Part shown: in pieces, positions 25,761 through 35,396 of the stretch
Layout: the number at the start of each line of letters is the position of its first letter
How positions within the stretch are numbered: position 1 is the first letter of the stretch
DNA from: Armatimonadota bacterium
Lineage (GTDB): Bacteria > Armatimonadota > Zipacnadia > UBA1398 > JAKPQA01
Reading direction: 5' to 3'
Assembly (NCBI GenBank): GCA_029547025.1
Contig: JAKPQA010000148.1
Coordinates: 1 to 57,727, forward strand
Length of the DNA: 57,727 bases
Notes under the pieces: model-generated
What the model saw: only the letters and a program-made list of their open reading frames with translations
What the model was told of the DNA's origin: nothing
Database searches by the model: none
Program-made: the position numbers and the translations under genes

Positions 25761-26828
25761 ATGAGCACCGGCCGCGTACGGGTGCTGGTGGCCGATGACG
25801 AGGAACCGTTGGTCTCTCTGCTCTGCACCATGCTGAACGATCTGGGCTATGAGACCAGCCCAGTGTATGGTGGACTCGAAGCGCTCTCGGCGTTGGCCAA
25901 TGGCCGCTATGATGTCGTGATCACCGACCTGGTCATGCCCGACGTCGATGGACTCACCGTGCTGCGCCGCTGCAAGGAGTGTCCCGGCCCCGTCGAAGCC
26001 ATCGTTCTCACCGGCCAAGACGATGTGGAGACCGCTGTTGCCTGCATGAAAGCGGGAGCATATGACTTCCTAACCAAACCCTTCCGTCTCGACAATGTGG
26101 CCTCGGTCGTCGGCAAGGCAGCCGCCAAAGTCCAAGCCGACGAGGAGAACCGGCACCTCCGCGATACGCTCTATGCCAGTCAGCGGACACTCATGAACGC
26201 GCTGGACGCCAAGGACACGTACACATGTAGTCACTGCGTGAACGTGGCGCGGCTGGCGCTTTCGTTCTGCGATCACCTGGGCCTCTCGCCCGAGGTGCGC
26301 GACGCCATCCGCAAGGCGGGAGAGCTACACGACGTCGGCAAGATCGGCATCGCCGACCATATCCTCAACAAGCCGGGTCGGCTCACCGGGCCGGAATACG
26401 AGGAGATGAAGCGCCATCCGGTGATCGGCAAGCGGATCGTCGACCCGCTGGGCGTGTTCGGAGTCGAGGGCGACTTGCTGTATTACCACCACGAACGCTG
26501 GGATGGCCGAGGCTATCCTGACGGGCTGTCGGGCGACACCATTCCCCTCGTGGCCCGGGTGCTCGCCGTGGTGGATGTCTTCGACGCATTAACCAGTGAC
26601 CGGCCCTACCGAGCGGCCCTGGCCCTGGACGAGGCCCTGCGCCTCATCGAAGCCGGGATCGGGTCTCAGTTCGACCCGGCGGTCGGTCGGGCGTTCCTCG
26701 AGTTCCTGGAGGCCGAACCTGAGCTGATCGCACCCCCCGCGGCCCTTGCCGACGAGCCCGGCAGCTACGCCGACGAGCCCATGGCGGTCTCCGCTGGCCC
26801 CGCAGCCGGAAGTTCGCTCCAGGACTAA
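25761..26828 (+). CDS. Response regulator with HD-GYP c-di-GMP phosphodiesterase domain
   Basis: The 355-residue protein has an N-terminal receiver domain, with Asp-Asp-Glu near the start (VADDEEP), the phospho-acceptor in VITDLVMPDVDG and Lys in TKPFR. An HD-GYP domain runs from about 140 to 320: ELHDVGKIG, HPVIGKRI and HHERWDGRGYPDG carry the catalytic His/Asp and GYP motifs. It should hydrolyse cyclic di-GMP when phosphorylated, so it may control attachment or exopolysaccharide. ATG 25761 has GAGGAGG about 6 bases upstream. No histidine kinase is adjacent. Confidence 0.92.
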   Translation: MSTGRVRVLVADDEEPLVSLLCTMLNDLGYETSPVYGGLEALSALANGRYDVVITDLVMPDVDGLTVLRRCKECPGPVEAIVLTGQDDVETAVACMKAGAYDFLTKPFRLDNVASVVGKAAAKVQADEENRHLRDTLYASQRTLMNALDAKDTYTCSHCVNVARLALSFCDHLGLSPEVRDAIRKAGELHDVGKIGIADHILNKPGRLTGPEYEEMKRHPVIGKRIVDPLGVFGVEGDLLYYHHERWDGRGYPDGLSGDTIPLVARVLAVVDVFDALTSDRPYRAALALDEALRLIEAGIGSQFDPAVGRAFLEFLEAEPELIAPPAALADEPGSYADEPMAVSAGPAAGSSLQD

Positions 26829-26901
26829 GGACCGAGGCGATTCCAGCCGATACCCCAAAGGGGAAGCCCCCACTGTGGCACAACTCTCTTGCGTGGTGGT
26901 G

Positions 26902-26921
26902 CCGAGTCCGAGCGGACTTGG
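26902..26921 (+). other. Leader hairpin upstream of the FN3 gene
   Basis: CCGAGTCC and GGACTTGG form an 8-bp stem (one G-T pair) closed by GAGC, about 100 bases before the FN3 start. A second small hairpin, CCCC-AAA-GGGG, lies at 26853-26863 just after the regulator gene. The 191-base gap (26829-27019) has no gene. No riboswitch family was recognised. Confidence 0.3.
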
Positions 26922-27019
26922 GGCACGTCCGAATGACCGGGTGAGCCCCGTTCAGACTCGGGTCGAGGCACGAGACGCTGCCCGCACCCGCTGAGACGGG
27001 GGCGGCTGGGAGACAGGCC

Positions 27020-30000
27020 GTGACTGCGGTAGGGGACCATGCACAGGGCGACTCGCGGCACGTGGGCGAGCCGGCTCTCCGGTTCGTGGCCTGGGCTGCC
27101 GCGTGTGTGACGCTGTGGCTTTTGTTCATGGCTCCGGCCAGCGGCCAGGTGCCCTCGCCGCCCACATCCGTGGCGGCCGCCGACACACCGGCCGACCAGG
27201 GCGGCGCCATCTCCCTCAGCTGGACGGAGTCCGTCAGCAAACCGGTGGACGAATACCGCATCTACCGCCGGACCGCTCCCACAGGGCTCCCCGTGCTACG
27301 CGGGACCGCACCGGACGGTGCCACCACCGCGTTGGACGCATCGACCGATGGCATCGATTACTACTACACGGTCCGGGCTGTGGTCGGCGGCGTCGAGTCG
27401 GCCGACTCCAACATGGCCGGGCCCGTGCGGTCGTTGGACAACCTGGCCCCGTCGCCCCCAACCAGCGTCACCGCGGTGGACCGGCCGGCCGACAACGGCC
27501 ACGCCCTCGTCGTGTCATGGGAGCTATCTGTGGACGACGGCGGGGGCGTCAAGGATGTCAAGACCTATCGCATCTACCGGTCGGTGGCTCCGGGACCGGC
27601 AGGCGTCCTGGTGGGCACCGTCGCCGCTGGCATCCAGAGCTACATTGACTCGAGCACTGACATTGCCAACGGGATCACTTATTACTATCGGGTTCGGGCT
27701 TTCGACGGCGTCAACGAGTCGGTCAACTCCGCTACCGAGGGCAGCGCCGTGGCCGTGGATAACGTGCCTCCCGGCGCCCCGAGGTCACCGGCGGTGGCCG
27801 ATGCGCCCGGCGACTCCGGTGGCCAGATCGATGTGACCTGGGCCTTGTCCATCGATGACGGCGCCGGTGCCAGGGACGTGATCGAGTACCGCATCTACCG
27901 AACGACAACGCCCGGTGTGTACCTCGACCCCGCCATTGGCACCTCGTCGGCCGGCAGCACCACGTTCAGGGACACCACGGCCGTGGGCCACGACTACTAC
28001 TACGTCATCCGGGCCTTCGACGGGACAGCCGAGTCGGCCTCGAGCCCCGAACGGGGACCGGTGACGGCGGTGGACAACCGCCCCATCTTCCCCCCCAACA
28101 CAGTGGTGGTGACTGACGTCCCGGGCGATCAGGGCACCGCGCTGACGTTGAGTTGGGCCCGCTCGGCCGACGCCCCGGGGGCCGGGGGCCGCGACCTGGT
28201 TACCGAATACCGGGTATACCGTCGCCTGAGCGGCACCTCAGTCTTTGGTCTGGTCGCGACACTCCCCGTGACGACTCTGACCTACACCGACAATGCCGTA
28301 GTGAAGACGAAGCAGTATGACTACACCGTGCGGGCCTCCGATGGACTTGCGGAATCCCCCGATGCCAACGTGGTGGGGCCGATCAGTCCCATCGACGACA
28401 TCCCGCCGGCCACTCCCACGAACATCGCCGCGGCCGACACCCCCTTGGACAACGGCAAGAGCATCAGCGTGACATGGCTCCCCTCCAACGACGACAGGAC
28501 CGGCGGGGATGTGACCGAGTACCGTATCTACCGGTCGACAGTGCCCAGCGGCTTCGCCCCCCCGGCCGTGGGAACCGTGCCCAAGGGCTCAACCTTGTTC
28601 GTCGACACCACAGCCCCCAATGGCGTGCCCGAGTACTACATGGTGCGCGCGTACGACGGGAGCCTGGAGTCATCCGACTCCTCGGTTGCCTCCGCCACCG
28701 CCGAGGACAACATCAAGCCCGGTGCCGTCTCCAATGTGAAGGCCATCGATACACCCTCAGACACTGGCGGTTCGATCACCATAACCTGGACCGCATCGCC
28801 CGACGACCGTGTCGACGTCGTCGAATACCGCATTCGCCGGGGCACAACGATCGACAGCCAGCCGGATGTTGCGGGCCGTGTGCCGGCGGGCGTCACCACG
28901 TTTGTCGACGACGGACTGCCGAACCAGACGCCCTTCTACTATGTCATCGAGGCCTGGGACGGGACGTTCCTGTCGGATCCCTCCCGGGTCACCGGTCCCG
29001 TCTCGGCCGTCGACAACAAGGACCTGCTGGCCCCCACCGCCGTCCTCGCGAGGGACCATCCGAGCGACCAGGGCGGCCGTGTGGACCTCTCCTGGACTGT
29101 CTCGGGCGACGACGGAGCGGGGCGCAGAACGGTCATCGAGTACCACATCTACCGCCGTCAGGCCGGTGGCTCGTCGTCTCCCTCGCGGATCGGCACGGTT
29201 CCCAGCGGCACAACCTCGTTCGCCGACATGGCGGCCACGAATAAGGTCTCATTCATCTACACGATCCGATCGTTCAATGGGTCCATCGAGTCCGCGGACT
29301 CCAACGAAGCCGGCCCGGTGGCAGCAGCCGACGACATCCCCCCCGGCGCGCCATCGGCTGTGTCGGCCGTGGACGTCCAGCCCGACAACGGTGGCTCGGT
29401 CACTGTGTCGTGGGAGCGGTCTCCCGACGATGTCCCGGGCGGCGATGTGGTCGAGTACCGCGTCTACCGATCCAACGTCGCCAACGGTTTCAGCCCGCCC
29501 CCAATCGGCGTCGTAGCCAAAGGCGGCACGGCCTATCTCGACACCACGGCGCCCACGGGTGTGCTTCAGTACTACATGGTCCGCGCCTACGATGCGACGC
29601 AGGAGTCAGCCGACTCCGACGTAGCCAGCGCTATCGCGGCCGATAACATCCGGCCGGGCGCGCCGGCGAACCTGAAGGCCGTGGATACCCCCGACGACTC
29701 GGGCGGCTCCATCACGCTGAGTTGGAGCCTCTCGGCGCACGATGCCGTGGATGTGAAGGAATACCGGATCCGCCGCGGCGCGAGCTCGGCATCGCAGCCC
29801 GATCTGGTCGGCACGGTGGGCTCGGGGGTGGCCGCCTTCGTCGATGACACCGTCCAGAACCAGGTGGCCTACTTCTACACGGTCGAGGCCTGGGACGGCT
29901 CGGCCCTGTCCGATCCCGCTCCGGTCGCCGGCCCCGTCATCGCCATGGACAACAAGGGCTTGCTGGGACCCACCGGGGCGGCCGCAGTGGACCACCCCAG

Positions 30001-33000
30001 CGACCAGGGCGGACAGATCGACCTCTCATGGACCCTTTCGGGCGATGACGGCGCTGGCCGGAGGACGGTCACCGAGTATCACATCTACCGGGGCGAAGGG
30101 CCCAAGGGGGTACCGGTCCGCATCGGCACCGTCTCGGCTGGGACCAACTCCTTCCAGGATCTCGGCGCCGTCAAAGATACGGCCTATGTGTACACGGTCC
30201 GCGCCTACAATGGCGTGATCGAGTCGGCCGATTCGAACCAAGCCGGCCCGATCACCTCGCAGGACAACATACCCCCGGCCCCCCCCCGAGGTGTCGCCGC
30301 GGCCGATCAGGACCCGAACAATGGCGCTGCCCTCGTGGTGTCGTGGGCCAAGTCAGTCGACGATGTGCCGGGCGGCGATGTGGTGGAGTACCGGGTCTAC
30401 CGCTCCGTAGTCCCGGGCGGCTACAGCTCGCCCGTGGGCCGCGTCGCCGCCGGCCAGACGGGGTACACCGACACGACGGCCGAGGGCGATGGCGAGTACT
30501 ACTTCGTGGTCCGCGCCTTCGATGGCTCCAACGAGTCCGAGGACTCGAACGAAGTGGGCCCCATCGTGCCGGTGGACTCGATCCCACCCGAACCGCCCAC
30601 ATCGGTGGCGGCCGTTGACGTCGCCAACGACAACGGCGGGAGTGTGCGGGTGAGCTGGAAGCTCTCGAAGGACGACGCAGCCGGTGCGGGCGACGTCTTG
30701 CGCTACGAGGTGCGCCGCTACACCGATCCGGCCGGGCAGGCCGTCGCCGCCGTTGGGCGGGTCAGCAAGGGCGAGACCAGCTTCGTCGACCTGGGTCTCG
30801 TGGACGGAACCCCGTACTACTACGCCGTGTTTGCCAGCGATGGCGTCAACGCGGCTGGCTCAGAGATCATCGGCCCCGTGACCTCCACCGATGACATCGC
30901 GCCGGCCGCGCCGGCCGGTCTGGCCGCGGAAGCCGTCACGGGGGGACAAGGCACCCAGATCCGGCTCGAGTGGGGCCGTTCGCCCGATGACGGCGGTGGC
31001 ACCAACGACGTCAGGCAGTACGACATCTTTCGCGCCCGAAGCGCGACGGACTTCGGCTCAGTGCTCGCCTCCGCTCCGGCCGGCACCACGACGTACGTCG
31101 ACGAGGATGCGCTCCCCAACATCGCCTACTACTACATCGTCAAGGCCGCCGACGCCCGGAACCGATCGCTGCCGACGGCAGTCGCGGGACCGATCCAGGC
31201 CACCGACATCACGCCACCCGCCACGCCCACCGGCCTCGCATCGGCCGCCGAAAACGGCCGTGTCACCCTCTCATGGACCGCCAGCAAGTCCCCCGATGTC
31301 ACCGGTTACTTCATCTACCGCAGTGCGGCGGCGGGAACGAGTTACCGGCGGCTCAATGGCGCGCCACAGCGCGAGACGCGCTACGTGGATGAGTCGGTCA
31401 CCAATGGCGTCACCTACACCTACCGGGTGTCCGCCGTCGACTCGTCGGTCCCGTTCAACGAGAGTGCGCTCACGGACGCGGTGAGCGCAGTGCCTCGAGA
31501 TCGGACGCCACCCGACACACCCACCGGCCTCGCGGCCCAGGGCGCCAACCGGCAGGTCACCCTGAAGTGGGCCGCCAACACGGACCAGGACCTGGCGGGC
31601 TACAACGTCTACCGCTCGTCGACCCCCGATGGCTCCTATGCCCGGATGAACTCCGAGGTGGTGACCGGCACCGCCTACACCGATGTGCAGGTCGTGAACG
31701 GCACGGTCTACTACTACCGCATCACAGCCGTCGACACGGCGGTCCCCGCCAACGAGAGCGAGCCCACCGACCCCGTGGTGGCCCAGCCGGTTCGCGTCTT
31801 CACGCTCTCGCTCCCGGCCGGCGCCCACATGCTGGGTATCCCATCCACGAATGTGGCCGGCGACCCGAGAGCGACGCTTCACGTCTCGCACGACCAATGG
31901 CGGCTCGCTCGATGGTGGAAGCCCGACGCGGCAGATGCCTCGTACCACTTCGCCGACCCGACCACCCTGGACGCCGACGCCTCCTTCACGCCTCCGGATG
32001 CGCTGAGCTCAAGTCCCACGGTCTCGATGCCGCCGGCGGGGATTGGTTACTGGATCGTGCTGGGCGCGCCAGGCGAAGTCACGCTGAGTGGGGGCACCAC
32101 GCCCGGCGGCGGGTACTACGTGGTCCGGCTGTACCGCGGGTGGAACCTGGTCGGGAACCCATGGGAGGGCGCCATGAACTGGGGCGCCATCACCACCTCA
32201 CCCTCGGGTTCGATACAGCCCGTGGGGTGGCAGTGGGATCTGGACCAGGGCTATGTGCCACTGTATGACGTTCAGGCGGCCAACGTACGGTCGCAGGTCG
32301 CCCCGCTGACATCGTTCTGGGTCTACGCCACCAGCAACTGCAACCTGGTGCTGCCTGGCGCGGTCCCGGTCGCCGCCCGCGCCACCTCTGCGGCATCCCG
32401 CTCGGCAGCGCACTCCCTGTTCCAGGGAGTCTCGTGGAAGATCAGTCTCTCCGCCCGAGCTGGCCAGCGTCGCGACGACGCCAACTGGATCGGCGTGAGC
32501 GACGGCAGCGCCAGCCCGACCTCACGGATCTTGGGCCCGCCGCCAGGAGCGGGCTACGTCGATCTCTACGTGACGGGCTCCTCGGGCGAGCGACTGGCCG
32601 CGGACTTCCGGCAGTCTGGGGCGGGCACACTGTCCTGGGATCTCCGAGTCGAATCCGATATCCCGAACGTGCCGGTGGACGTCCTAGTACCGGATCTGCG
32701 CGAGCTGCCGCGCGACTGGGCCCTGGTCTTGACCGATCTGGACAGTGGTGAAGAGGTCTTCTTGCGGACCACTTCCACCTATCGTATCCAGGCAGGCCCG
32801 GGCGGCTGCCGCCGAAGCCTTCGCCTGGTAGCCACCCGCGACCGCGCCGGGGGGCTCAGGATCTTCGGGTTTCAGTCGGCCGCAGTGCGGCGGGGTGGGG
32901 TATCTCTGACGTTCCAGATGACGCGGGGAGCCGCCACGACGGTGCAGGTGCTCAACGCGGCGGGTCGCGTGGTGAGGACCGTGGAGTCGGATCAGCCACG

Positions 33001-33148
33001 CAGTGCGGGTGCTCACGAACTATACTGGGACGGCCTGGCCGACTCCCGGTCCCGGGTGCCCAGTGGAATGTACACCATACGGATCGGTGCCCGCGCCGCG
33101 GACGGCGAGTGCACCCAGGCCGTGCAGGTCGTGCGCCTCGGGTTCTGA
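27020..33148 (+). CDS. Giant exported protein with 15 fibronectin type III domains and C-terminal FlgD-like domain
   Basis: The 2042-residue protein starts at GTG with GGGAG about 8 bases upstream. Residues 21-40 are a hydrophobic signal. Fifteen FN3 domains follow (about 43-1590), each with the P-P-x-x-P start, a core Trp, the phrase EYRIYR and a Y-Y-x-V-R-A strand. Domains 5-7 and 8-10 form a duplicated three-domain unit. Residues about 1590-1955 resemble the unnamed C-terminal segment of bacterial surface proteins (GWNLVGNPW). The last 85 residues are FlgD-Ig-like (VQVLNAAGRVVRT, then GMYTIRIG), a fold often used for surface sorting. It is likely a cell-surface stalk or adhesin. The lipoprotein gene starts 12 bases after its stop. 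Confidence 0.88.
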   Translation: MTAVGDHAQGDSRHVGEPALRFVAWAAACVTLWLLFMAPASGQVPSPPTSVAAADTPADQGGAISLSWTESVSKPVDEYRIYRRTAPTGLPVLRGTAPDGATTALDASTDGIDYYYTVRAVVGGVESADSNMAGPVRSLDNLAPSPPTSVTAVDRPADNGHALVVSWELSVDDGGGVKDVKTYRIYRSVAPGPAGVLVGTVAAGIQSYIDSSTDIANGITYYYRVRAFDGVNESVNSATEGSAVAVDNVPPGAPRSPAVADAPGDSGGQIDVTWALSIDDGAGARDVIEYRIYRTTTPGVYLDPAIGTSSAGSTTFRDTTAVGHDYYYVIRAFDGTAESASSPERGPVTAVDNRPIFPPNTVVVTDVPGDQGTALTLSWARSADAPGAGGRDLVTEYRVYRRLSGTSVFGLVATLPVTTLTYTDNAVVKTKQYDYTVRASDGLAESPDANVVGPISPIDDIPPATPTNIAAADTPLDNGKSISVTWLPSNDDRTGGDVTEYRIYRSTVPSGFAPPAVGTVPKGSTLFVDTTAPNGVPEYYMVRAYDGSLESSDSSVASATAEDNIKPGAVSNVKAIDTPSDTGGSITITWTASPDDRVDVVEYRIRRGTTIDSQPDVAGRVPAGVTTFVDDGLPNQTPFYYVIEAWDGTFLSDPSRVTGPVSAVDNKDLLAPTAVLARDHPSDQGGRVDLSWTVSGDDGAGRRTVIEYHIYRRQAGGSSSPSRIGTVPSGTTSFADMAATNKVSFIYTIRSFNGSIESADSNEAGPVAAADDIPPGAPSAVSAVDVQPDNGGSVTVSWERSPDDVPGGDVVEYRVYRSNVANGFSPPPIGVVAKGGTAYLDTTAPTGVLQYYMVRAYDATQESADSDVASAIAADNIRPGAPANLKAVDTPDDSGGSITLSWSLSAHDAVDVKEYRIRRGASSASQPDLVGTVGSGVAAFVDDTVQNQVAYFYTVEAWDGSALSDPAPVAGPVIAMDNKGLLGPTGAAAVDHPSDQGGQIDLSWTLSGDDGAGRRTVTEYHIYRGEGPKGVPVRIGTVSAGTNSFQDLGAVKDTAYVYTVRAYNGVIESADSNQAGPITSQDNIPPAPPRGVAAADQDPNNGAALVVSWAKSVDDVPGGDVVEYRVYRSVVPGGYSSPVGRVAAGQTGYTDTTAEGDGEYYFVVRAFDGSNESEDSNEVGPIVPVDSIPPEPPTSVAAVDVANDNGGSVRVSWKLSKDDAAGAGDVLRYEVRRYTDPAGQAVAAVGRVSKGETSFVDLGLVDGTPYYYAVFASDGVNAAGSEIIGPVTSTDDIAPAAPAGLAAEAVTGGQGTQIRLEWGRSPDDGGGTNDVRQYDIFRARSATDFGSVLASAPAGTTTYVDEDALPNIAYYYIVKAADARNRSLPTAVAGPIQATDITPPATPTGLASAAENGRVTLSWTASKSPDVTGYFIYRSAAAGTSYRRLNGAPQRETRYVDESVTNGVTYTYRVSAVDSSVPFNESALTDAVSAVPRDRTPPDTPTGLAAQGANRQVTLKWAANTDQDLAGYNVYRSSTPDGSYARMNSEVVTGTAYTDVQVVNGTVYYYRITAVDTAVPANESEPTDPVVAQPVRVFTLSLPAGAHMLGIPSTNVAGDPRATLHVSHDQWRLARWWKPDAADASYHFADPTTLDADASFTPPDALSSSPTVSMPPAGIGYWIVLGAPGEVTLSGGTTPGGGYYVVRLYRGWNLVGNPWEGAMNWGAITTSPSGSIQPVGWQWDLDQGYVPLYDVQAANVRSQVAPLTSFWVYATSNCNLVLPGAVPVAARATSAASRSAAHSLFQGVSWKISLSARAGQRRDDANWIGVSDGSASPTSRILGPPPGAGYVDLYVTGSSGERLAADFRQSGAGTLSWDLRVESDIPNVPVDVLVPDLRELPRDWALVLTDLDSGEEVFLRTTSTYRIQAGPGGCRRSLRLVATRDRAGGLRIFGFQSAAVRRGGVSLTFQMTRGAATTVQVLNAAGRVVRTVESDQPRSAGAHELYWDGLADSRSRVPSGMYTIRIGARAADGECTQAVQVVRLGF

Positions 33149-33159
33149 TGGAGGTCCCG

Positions 33160-34518
33160 ATGCGGGTCTTGTTTCGTCTGCTGCTAACGGCGGCGCCTCT
33201 TGCAGCCCTGCTGACGGGCTGCGGGGGCACACAGGATCTGATCGCCGCCTATGGCGGAGTGGTCGGCTCCGTGACCGACGCCTCGAACGGTGCCGTGGTG
33301 TCAGGGGCCACCATCACGGTCGGCGGCCTGAATGCGACGTCGGACTCGTCGGGCCGATTCCGTCTCGCCAACGTACCCACGGGTGAGCAGGCCTACACCG
33401 CTTCGGCCACCGGCTACAACACCGTGGCCGGTGGCACGGTCCGCATCCAGCCCAATGTCTCGACGAATCTGGACATCGAGCTCTCAGTGGCCCAGACGGG
33501 CACGGGCACCGTCCGGGGGACCGTTACCCGCGGGCAGGACGGCGTACCACTCAGCGGCGTAACGGTTACCGTGGGATCGCTGTCCACCGTCACCGACTCG
33601 CTGGGGCACTATGAACTCACCAACGTCCCGGTGGGTCCCCAGACGCTGAGTTTCGTGAAGGCCGATTATGCGTCGGGGACTGCGATCGTCAACGTGGCCG
33701 AGAACGGGCAGCACGAGGTCAACACCACCCTCTACCAGGTCTCGGTCGGCACCATCGCCGGCACGGTGGTGGATAGCCGGACGGGCACGGGGATCGAGGG
33801 CGTCTCGGTGTTCATCGCCGGTCAAGGGCTGTCCACGACCACCGACTCCTCGGGGGCCTACACACTGGCGAACGTCCCCGCAGGGACTCACAGCTTGAGC
33901 TTCGACCGGACTGGTTATCGCTCGGAGACCTATGCGGTCACGGCCGTCGACGACGGCACGACCATCCAGGACGTCAGCCTGGTAGCTCCGGCCGTGGGGC
34001 GCGTCACCGGCTTGATTCGTGATGAGTTCACCACTCTCGCGGTGAGTGGCGCGCGGGTGTCCATCGTGGGCCTGGGACGTGAGGTCACCTCAGACAGCGC
34101 CGGCGTGTACCTCTTCGAGGACGTGCCCGCCGGCACATACGAGTTCAGCTTCAGGCGCAGCGACTACTCCGACTCGAGGTCGCCCAGCCTGTCAGTTATG
34201 GCCGGGGTGACGAGCGTATACGATGCCCTCATGCGCCCGCTGTTGGGGCGTGTGGAGGGGTTCGTACTCGAGTTGCACTCCACCGGCAGCACCACGCCGC
34301 TGAGCGGGGCCACGGTACGCCTGGGCACCAGCCGAACCACCACAACGGCCTCCGATGGCAGCTACGCGTTCGATAACGTGCCGCCGCTGGGCGACGGGCA
34401 GGAGTACACCCTGTACGCCTCGGCGGTTGGCTTCCAGCCGGGCAGCGTTACGGTCACGCCCCAGGCCGGTCAGATTGTGGTGGCGCCCAACATCGTCGTC
34501 AGTGCCATCACCCAGTAG
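33160..34518 (+). CDS. Lipoprotein with five carboxypeptidase-regulatory-like domains
   Basis: The protein is 452 residues from ATG 33160, with GGAGG 6 bases upstream. A lipoprotein signal ends in LLTGC near residue 24. The mature part is five beta-sandwich repeats of the CarboxypepD_reg-like type, each about 75-80 residues, running G-x-V-x-D ... SGA-x-V-x-V ... T-x-S-x-G-x-Y-x-L-x-N-V-P. The protein is probably anchored in a membrane as a rigid spacer. It belongs to an apparent operon with the FN3 protein upstream and a shorter paralogue 11 bases downstream. Confidence 0.85.
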   Translation: MRVLFRLLLTAAPLAALLTGCGGTQDLIAAYGGVVGSVTDASNGAVVSGATITVGGLNATSDSSGRFRLANVPTGEQAYTASATGYNTVAGGTVRIQPNVSTNLDIELSVAQTGTGTVRGTVTRGQDGVPLSGVTVTVGSLSTVTDSLGHYELTNVPVGPQTLSFVKADYASGTAIVNVAENGQHEVNTTLYQVSVGTIAGTVVDSRTGTGIEGVSVFIAGQGLSTTTDSSGAYTLANVPAGTHSLSFDRTGYRSETYAVTAVDDGTTIQDVSLVAPAVGRVTGLIRDEFTTLAVSGARVSIVGLGREVTSDSAGVYLFEDVPAGTYEFSFRRSDYSDSRSPSLSVMAGVTSVYDALMRPLLGRVEGFVLELHSTGSTTPLSGATVRLGTSRTTTTASDGSYAFDNVPPLGDGQEYTLYASAVGFQPGSVTVTPQAGQIVVAPNIVVSAITQ

Positions 34519-34529
34519 GAGGGACGGTC

Positions 34530-35396
34530 ATGCATCGGGCAGAGCGGCTCTGGCCTGCGCTCATGGGCATCACCATCCTGCTGGCCCTCCCGGGCTGCGG
34601 TGGCGGCTCGGCGGTCACTCCCAGTGACGCGACCCGGACCATCACGGGCACCGTGACCGATGCCACCACATCGCTGGCCATCGCGGGCGCCGTCGTCGCC
34701 ATCGCCTCAGAGGGCCTCAGTGCGACGACAGGCGCCGACGGCACCTACTCGCTGGCGAACGTGCCATCGACGTCCGTCTACATGCAGTTCTCGGCTACGG
34801 GGTACGTGTCTCAGACGCTGCAGGCAGCCGTGGGGGTTACGAGGCTCGACGCCCAGCTGAGCCCCGACATGACCGGCCGGGCGACGCTGACCGGGCGCGT
34901 GACCGATTACTCGGGCGATGCCGTAGCGAGCGCACGGGTGGCCGTCGAGGGTACCACTCGGGCCGTACAGACCGACGCCAGCGGGAGCTACACCCTCACT
35001 TTGGTCCCCGAAGGATTGCGGACCATCGTCGCCAGCGCCGGAGGGTTCCGCACTCAGCGGCGTTCGCTCAGCGTGTCCTCGAGGTCGGTCCAGGCCGTGA
35101 ACTTCAAGCTCGACCGGGCGCCGGACGCGCGGGCCCTCCGAGGCAGCGTCATCGATGCCCTCACCGGCGAAGCCATCGTTGGCGCCATCGTCCGCGCCGG
35201 GGCCGACACCGTGTTGACCGACAACGACGGCCACTACATGGTCACCGACGTCAGTGGCACCGTGGTGGCGGTCACGGTCTCCTCCGAAGGTTACCTGACT
35301 GCGTCGGCCAACATCCGCATCTCGGGCACCGACAATGTGGCCAACTTCGCGCTGATCCCGACCGGCAGCGGCGGGCCGCCGGGGCCTCCGGGCTAG
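34530..35396 (+). CDS. Lipoprotein with three carboxypeptidase-regulatory-like domains
   Basis: The 288-residue paralogue of the preceding lipoprotein starts at ATG with GGAGG upstream. The signal ends in LALPGC near residue 23. Three CarboxypepD_reg-like repeats follow (about 35-270), then a short GSGGPPGPPG tail. It is likely the last gene of the FN3-lipoprotein operon. Its stop codon shares the bases CTAG (35393-35396) with the stop of the convergent isomerase gene. Confidence 0.85.
   Translation: MHRAERLWPALMGITILLALPGCGGGSAVTPSDATRTITGTVTDATTSLAIAGAVVAIASEGLSATTGADGTYSLANVPSTSVYMQFSATGYVSQTLQAAVGVTRLDAQLSPDMTGRATLTGRVTDYSGDAVASARVAVEGTTRAVQTDASGSYTLTLVPEGLRTIVASAGGFRTQRRSLSVSSRSVQAVNFKLDRAPDARALRGSVIDALTGEAIVGAIVRAGADTVLTDNDGHYMVTDVSGTVVAVTVSSEGYLTASANIRISGTDNVANFALIPTGSGGPPGPPG

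Noticed and set aside
22013-26828. RbsA-type and ABC-F genes as one transport system
   Set aside because: They are divergent, and ABC-F proteins are ribosome-associated rather than transporters.
26880-27010. tRNA- or riboswitch-like leader (GTTCAGACTC resembles a T-loop)
   Set aside because: The flanking bases do not form a T-stem and no cloverleaf or c-di-GMP riboswitch core could be found.
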